Shown here: positions 27,071-36,779 of the stretch, piece by piece
Layout of the letters: each line of letters starts with the position of its first letter
Numbering within the stretch: position 1 is the stretch's first letter
Assembly (NCBI GenBank): GCA_017463255.1
Contig: JAFTPP010000034.1
Coordinates: forward strand, 142,235-206,234
Direction of reading: 5' to 3'
Source of the DNA: Lachnospiraceae bacterium
Lineage (GTDB): Bacteria > Bacillota > Clostridia > Lachnospirales > Lachnospiraceae
Length of the DNA: 64,000 nucleotides
Program-made: the position numbers and the translations under genes
Notes under the pieces: generated by a model
Told to the model about the DNA's origin: nothing
Seen by the model: only the letters and a program-made list of their open reading frames with translations
The model's database searches: none

Positions 27071-28819
27071 ATGAAAAAAGTAAAGAAACTGGTTTCTATG
27101 TTACTGGTTTGTATCATGGTAGGCGCTATCTTTACCGGATGTGGTAAAAAGGGTGATGAAGTAATTCAGCTTACATGTTATAGCCAGCTTGCAAACTACT
27201 CAGGAAAAATGACAGGTTGGTTTGCAAAAATCTTAAAAGATAAGTGGAACGTAGAAATTACAATTATTCCTGAAACAGGTGGTATCTATGACGCCCGTAT
27301 GGAAAGTGGGGACCTTGGTGACTTAGTAGTTTGGGGTTCAGATGGTAACGATTATAAAAATGCAATTCGTGCCGGTTTATTATTAGATTGGAATGAAGGT
27401 GATCTCTTAGCAGAGAATGCTCCAACAATCAAATCCGGTATGTCATTTGCTCTTGAAAAGAATGCAAACCTTCTCAACAAGGACTTAACAGAGACTGATG
27501 ATGCAGGTAATTTAAAATATCCTAACGCAGCTGATTATGTTGGAAAAACTTTTGGTTTTGGTCACAACGTAGCTATTTCTTCAGATGCTCACGAAGCATT
27601 CTTCTATACATGGGATCTTCGTTGGGATCTTTATCAGCAGTTAGGATGCCCACAGATTAAAGATCTTGACGGATTAATTGAAGTATTTAAAGATATGAAA
27701 GAAATCTGCCCAACAGACGATAACGGACAGGAAACATACGCTGTTTCATTATGGCCTGACTGGGATGGTAACATGGTTATGTATGTAAAAGCGTTAGTTA
27801 CTGCTTATTACGGATTAGACGAAATGGGACTTGGTAACTACGATAGTGATACAGGTACATACTATGACTGTCTTGACCCAGATGGATACTATGTAGAAGC
27901 AATGAGATTCTTCAATAAATTATATCAGGAAGGATTACTTGATCCTGACTCTATGACACAGACATATGCAGAAATGGGTGAAAAGGTTGCTGCCGGTGGT
28001 ACTTTCTGGTCAATCTTCAACTATGCAGGTTCTGCATCTTATAATACAGAGGAACATATGGAAGCAGGTAAGATGATGTATACTGTTGTTCCTGACGAAG
28101 CTACTCCAATTGCTTACGGTATGAATGTAGCAGGTGGTAATAGAGTATGGTCTATTGGTGCTAAATCTAAACATCCGGAAGTATGTTTGCAGATTCTTGA
28201 CTGGTTATGTACTCCTGAAGGACGTATCACAATGGATTACGGTCCAAAGGATATCATGTGGTACTATGATGAAGAAGGTTATACATGCTTTACAGAACTT
28301 GGAAAGACATGTTTTGCTGACAGAACAACTATCTTAGACCCTGAAACAGCAGGCGGTTACTCAGGTGAATTCAATGGTGGTGCATTCCAGATTAACAACA
28401 CAACATGGTCTACAAGCTGTGTTAACCCGGATTCAAAAGTTGGTGAAAAATTTGATGCATCAACATGGAAGAGCAATAGCGCTGAAGCAAAATATGAAAT
28501 TGAACAGCAGTGGAGAGATTATTTTGGTGTAAATTCTCCTGAAGAATATCTTGAAAACAGACCTTATAAAGTAGCTTATGCTACAACTTATGCTGAAGGT
28601 GATCAGGATACAGACCTTAAACTTATCTGGAATCAGGTAACAGACTGTATCGTATCAGGTACATGGAACTGTATTTATGCTAAGACAGATGATGAGTTCG
28701 AAGCAACTCTTCAGAAGATGATCGATGACGCCAATGCATATGGTTATGAGCAGTGTATTGAATGGTGCTTAAATGAAGCAGCAATCAGAAACGGTCTTGA
28801 AGAACCATTAAGAAAATAG
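27071..28819 (+). CDS. Extracellular solute-binding lipoprotein of the sugar ABC transporter
   Basis: Protein of 582 residues with a lipoprotein signal peptide: MKKVKKL, a hydrophobic core, and lipobox FTGC (Cys about residue 24). The mature part has the type 1 sugar-binding fold pattern of LipO/LplA proteins (TGWFAKILKDKWNVEITII near the start, then WDLRWDLYQQLGCPQIKDLDGL). The start has AGGAGGA. It delivers a sugar, here probably an oligosaccharide from the glycan cleaved by the neighbouring enzymes, to the two permeases just upstream. It is related in architecture to the minus-strand binding protein at 34841-36559. Confidence 0.9.
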   Translation: MKKVKKLVSMLLVCIMVGAIFTGCGKKGDEVIQLTCYSQLANYSGKMTGWFAKILKDKWNVEITIIPETGGIYDARMESGDLGDLVVWGSDGNDYKNAIRAGLLLDWNEGDLLAENAPTIKSGMSFALEKNANLLNKDLTETDDAGNLKYPNAADYVGKTFGFGHNVAISSDAHEAFFYTWDLRWDLYQQLGCPQIKDLDGLIEVFKDMKEICPTDDNGQETYAVSLWPDWDGNMVMYVKALVTAYYGLDEMGLGNYDSDTGTYYDCLDPDGYYVEAMRFFNKLYQEGLLDPDSMTQTYAEMGEKVAAGGTFWSIFNYAGSASYNTEEHMEAGKMMYTVVPDEATPIAYGMNVAGGNRVWSIGAKSKHPEVCLQILDWLCTPEGRITMDYGPKDIMWYYDEEGYTCFTELGKTCFADRTTILDPETAGGYSGEFNGGAFQINNTTWSTSCVNPDSKVGEKFDASTWKSNSAEAKYEIEQQWRDYFGVNSPEEYLENRPYKVAYATTYAEGDQDTDLKLIWNQVTDCIVSGTWNCIYAKTDDEFEATLQKMIDDANAYGYEQCIEWCLNEAAIRNGLEEPLRK

Positions 28820-28842
28820 TATAATCGTCATGTGACGGAACA

Positions 28843-28871
28843 GGGCTGTTCTAACGGAACAGCCCTTTTTT
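28843..28871 (+). terminator. Terminator or attenuator between the binding protein gene and yesL
   Basis: Perfect 9-bp stem GGGCTGTTC (28843-28851) and GAACAGCCC (28857-28865), 5-base loop, then six T residues. It would reduce read-through into the YesL gene, which starts 18 bp later. Confidence 0.85.
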
Positions 28872-28888
28872 ATGAAAGGTAATAGGAT

Positions 28889-29554
28889 ATGAAGTTTTTA
28901 AGCGTCGATGGGGGATTTTATAAGTTTATCAGCAGATTCTGGGATATTTTAAAGCTTAATTTCTGTTGGTTATTCTTTTCGCTTCCTTTAGTGACAGTGG
29001 GAGCTGCCACAGTGGCGGTATATTCCGTGACCAATAAAATGGTGGATGAAAAAGAAGGATATATTTGCAGGGAATTTTGGAAGGCATTCAAATCTAATTT
29101 AAAACAAGGAATTCCCTTAGGTTTGATTTTAGCGGGACTTATTTATGTGATATGGTTTAGTTTTAGTAACTATAAGGCATTAGACAGTGCGCTCCTTATG
29201 GTTGGAGGTATAGTGGTTGCTTTCTTTACCGTATTGGGATTTATCTATGCATTTCCCCTTTCCGCAAGATATGAAAATACTTTGCTTGCTACCATTAGAA
29301 ATTCCATGTTGATTTCAGCCAGATTTTTAGGGAAAACCATATTTCTGATCATTATTTTAGCAGTGGAGTTTTATCTTTTCCTGTGGATTTCCGTATCCTA
29401 TATTAACTTGTTTGTTCTGCTGTTTGGCCCGGCATGCTTTATGTTTACGATAAGTGGTATTGCTATGAGATGCTTCAGGGAGCTTGAAAAAATTGAAGGA
29501 ATGGTTAGTAATCCGGAGGTTTTAGAGGCAGAACGGGAAGAACAGAATATGTAA
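28889..29554 (+). CDS. YesL-like DUF624 membrane protein
   Basis: Protein of 221 residues with five or so hydrophobic segments and the DUF624 opening pattern (ISRFWDILKLNFCWLFFSLPLVTVGAATVAVYSVT). YesL-type proteins accompany YesM/YesN and LplB/YtcP/LipO transport genes across Firmicutes; their function is unknown. Ribosome binding site AAAGGTAATAGG. It is the last + strand gene of this cluster and faces the regulator gene YesN tail-to-tail. Confidence 0.85.
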   Translation: MKFLSVDGGFYKFISRFWDILKLNFCWLFFSLPLVTVGAATVAVYSVTNKMVDEKEGYICREFWKAFKSNLKQGIPLGLILAGLIYVIWFSFSNYKALDSALLMVGGIVVAFFTVLGFIYAFPLSARYENTLLATIRNSMLISARFLGKTIFLIIILAVEFYLFLWISVSYINLFVLLFGPACFMFTISGIAMRCFRELEKIEGMVSNPEVLEAEREEQNM

Positions 29555-29565
29555 TAACAAAAAGG

Positions 29566-29613
29566 AATCCGAAGATTCGCCTATTCCGGCAAATCCTCGG
29601 ATCCATTTTTTTT
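29566..29613 (+). terminator. Probable terminator after the YesL gene
   Basis: Imperfect 12-bp stem AATCCGAAGATT (29566-29577) with AATCCTCGGATC (29592-29603), two mismatches or wobble pairs, then TTTTTTTT on the + strand. It overlaps the 3' end of the convergent regulator gene. Confidence 0.65.
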
Positions 29614-31143
29614 ACGATATTCAGCGGGGCTTTCGCCTACATATTTCTTGAATTTTTTATGGAAATAATCCACGTTCTTGTATCCTACCTGTTCAGCAAT
29701 TTCATATACCTTTAATTTGTTCTGTAATAACAACTCTTTAGAGTAATTAATTCTTACATGATCTACGTAGGAGTTAAAGCTTTCGCCCACAGTTTTGTTA
29801 AAGATTTTACCAAGGTAAGCACTGTTATAACCAAATAACGGGGCGATGGTTTCCAACTTAATATTAGTCTGGAAGTTGTGGTCAATGTAATAAATGATAT
29901 CGTCTAAAACGCTGTCTCTTGATGAGTTGCCAATGGCACTCATGATCATCTCGAACTGTTCAGAGAAGAACAGTATAATCTCATATAGGTAATTTTTACT
30001 TTCAATCAACTCTAATACAGAAGCGTTGGAAGGGAAAGGAATATCTGAAGTACTGTAAATATGATTCATTTTTTCCTTAACCTGTAAATACATATCAGAT
30101 AAGAACAACTTAACGGATGCAATATCTGTTTTTACATTGTAAAGGTATTGCTCTAAGTTGTGTAACATTTCTGCTACCTTCTTACGGTTAAAGCTTTGCA
30201 GATAATCTGTAAAGTTAGAGCTGTATGTATTTATAACTTCACTGTCTAATTCTGTTTCAATTGACTGGAAGTTTGGTAATTCCTCATAACCAAGAGTATG
30301 CTGACCCTGTACACAGAAAAATCTCCGGGACAAAAGCGTTGCAGCTTCTGAATAAGATTTTTCAATGCCTCCAAGAGAGGTTACAGGTGAACCATAAGCA
30401 AGGAACAGAGTATCCAAAGGGCTGTTTTTCTGTGGAGAGGTAGTCTCATAGCGTTCCAAGAAGTTTTGGAATTTTTCCAAAGCAAACTTACCTTTTAACA
30501 AAACCACATCTTTTCCGTTTTCTTCAAAATGTTCAAAGAAATGCTTTCCCTGATTGGTTACTTTTAATAGCTCAGCAAAGCTGTAAGTAGGGTCATTTAC
30601 ATCTAAAGAGAAGTTCTCGTAAATGACAATCTGATAAATTTCAGAGTTAAGAGCCATATCTTTGGCATTTACGGTATCCGGATCACAGGTTCCGTTTACC
30701 AGTTCATGTAAAATAACATTCTTGGCTTTTTGCTTATATTGTTCAATGGAATCAGATTTTACATTTTCTTTTTCAATGGTCTCTTTGACTTTTTTAACCG
30801 TTTCTGTTAATTCATCTTCATCCAAAGGTTTGGTCAAATAATAATCCACATTATATTTAATGGCAGCCTGGGCATATTTAAAGTCCGAGAATCCGCTTAA
30901 AATAATAATCTTTCCTTTGTATCCGCTTTCACGGGCAGCAGCGACAACATCAATACCATGCATTTTCGGCATACGGATATCAAGAAGACAGAGACTTGGT
31001 TGATATTTTAATATATCTTTAAGTGCATCTTCCCCGTTACCGGCTTCACCGCAAATGGTAAAACCAAGCTGTTCCCAGTTAATGATACATTTTAATCCTT
31101 CACGGATAACGGATTCATCATCGGCAATGTATACTGTTTCCAT
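29581..31143 (-). CDS. YesN-type response regulator (receiver plus AraC helix-turn-helix)
   Basis: Protein of 520 residues, start preceded by AAGGAG. The receiver domain covers residues 1-120: acidic pair in IADDES, phospho-acceptor Asp55 (CLLDIRMPKMHG), conserved Lys in YYLTKPLDEDE. A 280-residue middle region has no recognised motif. The C-terminal AraC domain (about 415-515) has IKLETIAPLFGYNSAYLGKIF and LKVYEIAEQVGYKNVDYFHKKFKKYVGESPAEYRK. Expected partner is the YesM-like kinase at 22629. Together they would activate the glycan transport and glycosidase genes on both sides. Confidence 0.92.
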   Translation of the reverse strand: METVYIADDESVIREGLKCIINWEQLGFTICGEAGNGEDALKDILKYQPSLCLLDIRMPKMHGIDVVAAARESGYKGKIIILSGFSDFKYAQAAIKYNVDYYLTKPLDEDELTETVKKVKETIEKENVKSDSIEQYKQKAKNVILHELVNGTCDPDTVNAKDMALNSEIYQIVIYENFSLDVNDPTYSFAELLKVTNQGKHFFEHFEENGKDVVLLKGKFALEKFQNFLERYETTSPQKNSPLDTLFLAYGSPVTSLGGIEKSYSEAATLLSRRFFCVQGQHTLGYEELPNFQSIETELDSEVINTYSSNFTDYLQSFNRKKVAEMLHNLEQYLYNVKTDIASVKLFLSDMYLQVKEKMNHIYSTSDIPFPSNASVLELIESKNYLYEIILFFSEQFEMIMSAIGNSSRDSVLDDIIYYIDHNFQTNIKLETIAPLFGYNSAYLGKIFNKTVGESFNSYVDHVRINYSKELLLQNKLKVYEIAEQVGYKNVDYFHKKFKKYVGESPAEYRKKNGSEDLPE

Positions 31144-31218
31144 AGCGACTCCTTCTAATATGGTTCTTCGTTAGTACAGTTAATTATATAAAAAATAGCA
31201 TTGTTTTGTCAATGAAAT

Positions 31219-31258
31219 AGGACATTGCACAGGGGCTTACGTCACCTTACAATGTCCT
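31219..31258. repeat. Inverted repeat between GH29 and YesN genes
   Basis: AGGACATTG (31219-31227) and CAATGTCCT (31250-31258), a perfect 9-bp stem with a 22-base loop. It lies past the end of the GH29 gene on the minus strand, but the T-run after it is poor, so terminator function is uncertain. TGTCACCTTA/CGTCACCTTA occurs twice here as a short direct repeat. Confidence 0.45.
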
Positions 31259-31271
31259 GTCACCTTATGTA

Positions 31272-32747
31272 TTAAGCAAGTTTCACTTTGATTACAACAG
31301 GGAATTCACTCTTTACGGTTTTTGTTGTAAATCTTAAGCTTTCTTTATCCTTTGTCCACTCAATTTTTTCATCACTTCCTAAGATAGAAACGTCCTCTAC
31401 GATTCCATGGAAGTAAGGCATAAATGGATTCGGAGTGTCACGAAGGGATTTGATTTCAACGTGTCCGTCCTCAGGGTATTTCATGCAAATAGCGTAGATG
31501 CATCCGTTGTTTACGGTGAAGCGGAAATCCTTAGCGGTATACACCGGTTCACCGGCATCATTAAACTGACCATCGGATTCTGCAGTAGGCCCTTCTTCGG
31601 CAAATCTCCAGAAGGTGCTGCCGTAGATAGCTTCCCCGTTTACTTTAAGCCAAGCGCCTACATCTTCAAGAATCTTTCTATCGCCCTCAGGAATAGAACC
31701 GTCAGCTTTCGGTCCGATGTTTAATAACAGGTTACCGTTCTTGCTGACAACATCTGCCAGGTACCGAACGATTTCTTCACTTGATTTGTAATCAAGGTTT
31801 GTGGTATAACACCAGGAATTATGAGCTACAGCAGTATCTGTCTGCCAGTGGTATGGCTTCACTTCTGAGAATTTACCTCTCTCTACGTCTACAACGCCTG
31901 TACCAAACATCATTGCATCATGCTTATAGCAGATAGCAGTAGGGATTCCCCATTCTGCCCCCCTGTTATAGTAATAAGCAGTAATCTTCTGAAGATGTTT
32001 TTTCCAAGATTCATGCTGGATCCACCAGTCAAAGTACAAAATCTTTGGTTGGTATTTATCGATTAACTCAGCAGTTCTTACAAGCCAGTCATTCATATAC
32101 TCTTCTGTTGGATATGGGTCTGCAAACAGGTCATGCTGATCCTTTGGTTCCTCTACGGATGGCCAGTAGAAATCCCCAACTTCCATTGGGTCTTTTACAT
32201 CTGAATCAAACTCTTTACCGTGTCCCATAAACCACCAGTGTTCTGCGCGGTGGGAAGAAGTACAGAAGGTAAGGTCCTGTTTTTCAAAAGCAGTTTTTAA
32301 TTCACCGATTAAATCTCTCTTTGGTCCTTTTTTGGCAGCAGTCCATTCAGAAAGTTCGCTGTCATACATCTGGAAACCGTCGTGATGTTCTGCTACAGGA
32401 CATACATATTTAGCACCGGCTTCTTTAAAAAGAGCAGCCCATTCATCAGCATTAAATTTATCTGCCGTAAAAAGAGGAATAAAGTCTTTGTATCCAAACT
32501 CTGCATGAGGTCCGAAGGTTTTTACATGATGTTCAAATTCTTCCGTACCCTGGATATACATGTTTCTTGAGTACCATTCATTGTTAAAAGCAGGCACACT
32601 GTAAAGTCCCCAGTGAATGAAAATACCGAATTTTGCTTTTTCAAACCATTTTGGCATTTCAAACTGGGAAAGACTTGCCCAGTTTGCCTTGAACTTGCCG
32701 TTTGCAATCACTTCATCAATTTGTTTCAGATATTGTTCTTTTGTCAT
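31272..32747 (-). CDS. GH29 alpha-L-fucosidase
   Basis: Protein of 491 residues, AAGGAG before the start, no signal peptide, so cytoplasmic. GH29 blocks: WFEKAKFGIFIHWGLYSVPA, ARFNAEWAALFKEAGAKY-like region, AEHHDGFQMYDS, and the nucleophile segment PKILYFDWWIQ with predicted Asp240. The block SKNGNLLLNIGPKADGSIPE is typical of the family. It removes alpha-L-fucose by a retaining mechanism; linkage preference cannot be read. It is the third gene of a minus-strand operon after a binding protein and a beta-galactosidase (15 bp gap). Confidence 0.94.
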   Translation of the reverse strand: MTKEQYLKQIDEVIANGKFKANWASLSQFEMPKWFEKAKFGIFIHWGLYSVPAFNNEWYSRNMYIQGTEEFEHHVKTFGPHAEFGYKDFIPLFTADKFNADEWAALFKEAGAKYVCPVAEHHDGFQMYDSELSEWTAAKKGPKRDLIGELKTAFEKQDLTFCTSSHRAEHWWFMGHGKEFDSDVKDPMEVGDFYWPSVEEPKDQHDLFADPYPTEEYMNDWLVRTAELIDKYQPKILYFDWWIQHESWKKHLQKITAYYYNRGAEWGIPTAICYKHDAMMFGTGVVDVERGKFSEVKPYHWQTDTAVAHNSWCYTTNLDYKSSEEIVRYLADVVSKNGNLLLNIGPKADGSIPEGDRKILEDVGAWLKVNGEAIYGSTFWRFAEEGPTAESDGQFNDAGEPVYTAKDFRFTVNNGCIYAICMKYPEDGHVEIKSLRDTPNPFMPYFHGIVEDVSILGSDEKIEWTKDKESLRFTTKTVKSEFPVVIKVKLA

Positions 32748-32762
32748 AGAGGAACTCCTTAT

Positions 32763-34790
32763 TTAATCAAGTTTAATAATTAATACATCAGTTGGTTTCA
32801 TGGTAATGGTTTCACCGGCGTTATACTTAGTATTTGTGAGTAAGTCCTGTCCGCCACGGTTATCTAAAGTATTAAGGGCAAAGGTTGAATCAGTCTTTGC
32901 ATGATTTAATAAGAAAAGATAATCGCCCTTATCATTAGAACGGATGGTAGCTTCTACATCAGGGGCAGTGATACACACAGGCTTGATATTAAGCTCATCC
33001 ATTACATTACCTAAAAAGTGTTTATAGAATTCACCGTTGGAAGCAGTACATACATAATAAGCATGACCGTTACCAAAAGCATTCTTGGTAAGAGCCGGCA
33101 TTCCGGCATAGAAGTCCTCTTCGTAAGTTGTGAGAATTTCGGCGCCTTCAGAATGAGACAAATCACAAATCAAAGTAGCAGGATAACGGACACCGTCATA
33201 AGTAAAATGATTTTCCATTTCCGGCGGAAGAGCATCCTGTTCTTCTACCCAAAGCCCCATAATATCACGAAGCTTGCCCGGGTATCCTCCGGTGTATACT
33301 AAGTCGGTTTCATTTACATATCCGCTAAAGAAAGTAGTAATGAAGGTACCGCCGTTTTTTACAAAAGTACGGATTTTTTCATCATAGTCACCCTTAGTCA
33401 TGTAGAGGACAGGAGCAATAACCATCTTGTACTGACTCAAATCATCATCCACACCGATAATGTCAGTAGAGATATTCATATTGCTTAAGGTTTCGTAGTA
33501 TCTTAAGATTTCATCATAATATTTTAAGTTAACGCTTGGGCCTGCGGAGTATTCAATTGCCCACCAGTTATCCCAGTCAAAGAGAATGGCAACCTCTGAT
33601 TTATGGCGTGCGCCCAAAGTAGCATCCCCTAATCGTTTAAGCTCTGCACCAAGAGCTGCTGCTTCTCTAAATACTCTTGTATTTTCATGGCCGCAGTGAT
33701 CAATAATGGCTCCATGATATTTTTCACAGGCACCAATGCTTCTTCTCATCTGGAAAAACATAACCGTATCTGCGCCGTGGGCAACAGCCTGATAGCTCCA
33801 AAGACGCATAACCCCCGGACGTTTCAGGGCGTTATAAGGAAGCCAGTTAGTAACACTTGGAGTCTGCTCCATAAGGCAGAAAGGTTTTCCCTGTTTGATA
33901 CCACGCATTAAGTCATGGTTCATGGCTTTGGTAGCGGTAGTGGCTTCGTTACTCGGATAGTTATCCCAGGAAACAAAGTCCATATATTTTGCCCACTTCT
34001 GATAGTCCAATGGTTTAAAGAATCCCATGAGATTGGTGGTAACCTGAATATCAGGAGTAATTGACTTTACGGTTTCATATTCCATGCGGTAGCAATCTAA
34101 GATGCTGTCACTCATAAAACGTCTGTAATCAAGGGAAATACCCTGGAAAGTAGTACGGTTTTCGGCAAAGTGCTCACTTAACATATTAGGAGCTACAATA
34201 TCGTCAAAATCATAAAATGTATGTCCCCAGAAAGCAGTGTCCCAGGCAGCATTTACCGCTTCAATGGTCTTATATCGGTCCTTTAACCATACACGGAATG
34301 CCTTTTCGCAATTCTCACAGTAACACTCGCCGCCGTATTCATTGGAAATATGCCAAGCCACAATGTTTTCCTGATTCTTGTATCTTTCAGCAATGCGGCG
34401 TGCCAATTCTACACTGTATTTGCGGTATGTGGGACTGTTAGGACAAGAGTTATGGCGGGAACCAAACTTACGCTTCATTCCATTAAATTCCACACGCAAA
34501 ATGTCAGGATATTTTCTTGCCATCCATGCAGGATGTGCTGCGGTAGAGGTTGCAAGACATATATTTAATCCATGTTTTGTTACATTATCAATGATTTTAT
34601 CTAAGGTTTCAAAATTGTAGGTATTTTCACTTGGCTGTAACATAGCCCAGCTAAATACGTTAAGAGTTACAACATCAATCCCTGCAAGGTTAAAAAGACG
34701 CATATCTTCAGCCCAGATATCCTCACCCCATTGTTCAGGATTGTAGTCTCCTCCGTATAACATTTTGGTAACTTTCTTGTCTTCTATCAT
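32763..34790 (-). CDS. GH42 beta-galactosidase
   Basis: Protein of 675 residues, AAAGGA before the start, no signal peptide. The opening KMLYGGDYNPEQW is the GH42 hallmark. Acid/base Glu151 lies in WHISNEYGGECYC with the zinc-type cysteine cluster CYCENC next to it, and nucleophile Glu308 in CLMEQTPSVTNW. The trimerisation and C-terminal beta domains follow (about 390-675). It cleaves terminal beta-galactosides. Encoded between a sugar-binding lipoprotein and an alpha-fucosidase, it would act after fucose removal on the same imported oligosaccharide (inference). Confidence 0.94.
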   Translation of the reverse strand: MIEDKKVTKMLYGGDYNPEQWGEDIWAEDMRLFNLAGIDVVTLNVFSWAMLQPSENTYNFETLDKIIDNVTKHGLNICLATSTAAHPAWMARKYPDILRVEFNGMKRKFGSRHNSCPNSPTYRKYSVELARRIAERYKNQENIVAWHISNEYGGECYCENCEKAFRVWLKDRYKTIEAVNAAWDTAFWGHTFYDFDDIVAPNMLSEHFAENRTTFQGISLDYRRFMSDSILDCYRMEYETVKSITPDIQVTTNLMGFFKPLDYQKWAKYMDFVSWDNYPSNEATTATKAMNHDLMRGIKQGKPFCLMEQTPSVTNWLPYNALKRPGVMRLWSYQAVAHGADTVMFFQMRRSIGACEKYHGAIIDHCGHENTRVFREAAALGAELKRLGDATLGARHKSEVAILFDWDNWWAIEYSAGPSVNLKYYDEILRYYETLSNMNISTDIIGVDDDLSQYKMVIAPVLYMTKGDYDEKIRTFVKNGGTFITTFFSGYVNETDLVYTGGYPGKLRDIMGLWVEEQDALPPEMENHFTYDGVRYPATLICDLSHSEGAEILTTYEEDFYAGMPALTKNAFGNGHAYYVCTASNGEFYKHFLGNVMDELNIKPVCITAPDVEATIRSNDKGDYLFLLNHAKTDSTFALNTLDNRGGQDLLTNTKYNAGETITMKPTDVLIIKLD

Positions 34791-34840
34791 AGGAATCCTT
34801 TCTGCCGGAGAAGTGTTCCGGCTAAAACTAATATAAACTA

Positions 34841-36559
34841 TTATGAACCAAGAGTAGCCTTTCTGGCAATATCCTGATTTTTAGCATTTTCCATGTCAAT
34901 GGCAAGAACCTGTTCATATCCCAGCGTATTTGTAACGGAGATTAATTCATCATACAAAGCATCAAATGTTTCTTTATCCTTGGCAAAAACCATCTGCCAA
35001 CTATAATCGATAATATTTTTCTTACACTGGTTACGGATTGTAACGATTTCGGAGGTTTCCTGTGGTGAGACATAACTGGCACCGGGAGCGACCACAATCT
35101 GATTATTCTCAATCATGTATTCCACAGTAGTATTAGCCCCAAGATGCTCTGACCAGTCTTTGCTTAGAGCTGTCTCTTTTTCCTTTAATACAGAAGCCCA
35201 TAACTCAAAAGAATAAGGGAATCCGTCCGGGGAATAGTCTGTTACGTTTACTGCTTTATAGTTAAGGGCGGAGATACCGTTTTTCCACGTGCTGCCTCCC
35301 CATTCTTCAGGGATTTCCACATCACCGTCAATCAGTGCGTAATATCCTAATTCCGTTAATACAGGAACACCGTTTTCCATGGTCCAGGTAAGACCTTCAG
35401 GCCCTGCGGCGCCGCCGCTTGCACCATTAATGAAAATACCTTCCGGTGAGTAAAGCCAGTCGATAAAGTCAGCCATACGTTCCGGGTCCTTGGCATTTGC
35501 CCCGATAGCAATCACATTCTGCTGATTACCACCCGGGATACAGCCATATGCAAAAACTTCCATGTCATTGATAGGAGCCATCATATAACCTTTGCCTGCT
35601 GCGGTATGCTCTACCGTATTGTATACTGGCTGTGCCTGCCACGGCCAGGGAGAAAAAAGAATCTGACCTGATTTAAATTTGGCTTCCACGTCACTATAAT
35701 CCTGGGTTAAAGAATCCGGGTCCACAAGTCCCATCTGATTCGCATTAAAATAAAACTCTAAAACCCGCATATAGATAGAATCACGGTCTAAGATATTTTG
35801 ATAGTCCGTGCCATCCGCTCTTGCTAATACAAATCCTATTTCATCATATCCGTAAAAAGTACATGGCTGCTTAATTGCATTCATCATATTGTCATCCCAA
35901 TTGGAAAAAAGAGAAAATCCGTAGGTTTTATTTCCTGTTTCCGTAAAAGGATATGCGGTCTGCATATTTTTTAAGACAGTCAGTAAGTCCTCTAAGGTTT
36001 CCATGGTAGGATAACCTATTTTTTTATATATGTCCCATCTAAGATACGGACCGAAGGTAAGCTCTTGCCCGCTGCTGATTTGGGTGGGCTCTAAGGTAGA
36101 AATTTCACTTGGAATTGCATAAATACCTTCCGGAGTAATACTGTCATTTAAAAGTCCGATGGCATACTCATACTTCATAACATCTTTATCCTTAATAAGA
36201 TCTTCCATGTTATAAAGCAAATGGGAATTTACCATGTTCTGTAAATTTCCGCCTTTTGCAGTGCAGATTACAAGGTCGCCCAAATCGCCTGCTGCCGCCA
36301 TGGATTCAAATAAAGTATTGCCGCCGCCTGCTACGTTTGGTGCGATAATATTCAGTTCCATATTAAACTTATCTTTTACAACCTTAGCAAACCAGCCGGA
36401 CTGGATTCCCTGCATGTTGGCCATCTGATCAAAGACATCTACCGTTATAAACTCATCATAAGGTGATGTATTTAAAGATTTGGTATCCTTGCCGCAACCG
36501 AAAAGTCCTGAAAAACACAGGCTAAAGGATAGTAAAAGAGCTACAATTTTTCTCTTCAT
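34841..36559 (-). CDS. Second extracellular solute-binding lipoprotein of the glycan locus
   Basis: Start taken at ATG 36559, giving 572 residues and a proper lipoprotein signal (MKRKIVALLLSFSLCFSG, lipobox LFGC). AGGAG lies about 16 bases upstream beyond a T-run, an unusually long gap, so the start is less certain than the gene. The mature protein has the same layout as the + strand binding protein at 27071 (QSGWFAKVVKDKFNMELNII, YLRWDIYKKIGYPTMETLEDLL). There is no second permease pair, so it may share the permeases at 24522-27011 and offer a second ligand specificity. First gene of the operon with GH42 and GH29. Confidence 0.85.
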   Translation of the reverse strand: MKRKIVALLLSFSLCFSGLFGCGKDTKSLNTSPYDEFITVDVFDQMANMQGIQSGWFAKVVKDKFNMELNIIAPNVAGGGNTLFESMAAAGDLGDLVICTAKGGNLQNMVNSHLLYNMEDLIKDKDVMKYEYAIGLLNDSITPEGIYAIPSEISTLEPTQISSGQELTFGPYLRWDIYKKIGYPTMETLEDLLTVLKNMQTAYPFTETGNKTYGFSLFSNWDDNMMNAIKQPCTFYGYDEIGFVLARADGTDYQNILDRDSIYMRVLEFYFNANQMGLVDPDSLTQDYSDVEAKFKSGQILFSPWPWQAQPVYNTVEHTAAGKGYMMAPINDMEVFAYGCIPGGNQQNVIAIGANAKDPERMADFIDWLYSPEGIFINGASGGAAGPEGLTWTMENGVPVLTELGYYALIDGDVEIPEEWGGSTWKNGISALNYKAVNVTDYSPDGFPYSFELWASVLKEKETALSKDWSEHLGANTTVEYMIENNQIVVAPGASYVSPQETSEIVTIRNQCKKNIIDYSWQMVFAKDKETFDALYDELISVTNTLGYEQVLAIDMENAKNQDIARKATLGS

Positions 36560-36711
36560 AGTTCTTAAAAAAAGGCTCCTTTCGATATAAAAACCCATTC
36601 TGAAAATATCTTAACATACCATAAAATGTGGAAATACAGAAACAATTAAAGATAGTTTGCAATAGTATTTAAAGACCATTTTGAAAACTTTAAAAACTTC
36701 CTTTTTATTGC

Positions 36712-36740
36712 TTGCTAAAGTCGTAAAAAATTCATACAAT
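36712..36740 (+). promoter_or_regulatory. Putative promoter of the fucose-isomerase gene group
   Basis: TTGCTA (36712-36717), 17-bp spacer, TACAAT (36735-36740), 39 bp before the start of the DUF4867-like gene and in the divergent region facing the binding-protein operon. Confidence 0.65.
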
Positions 36741-36779
36741 TAGATTAGATTATTGTGTCAACAGAAAGGAAATCTGAGC

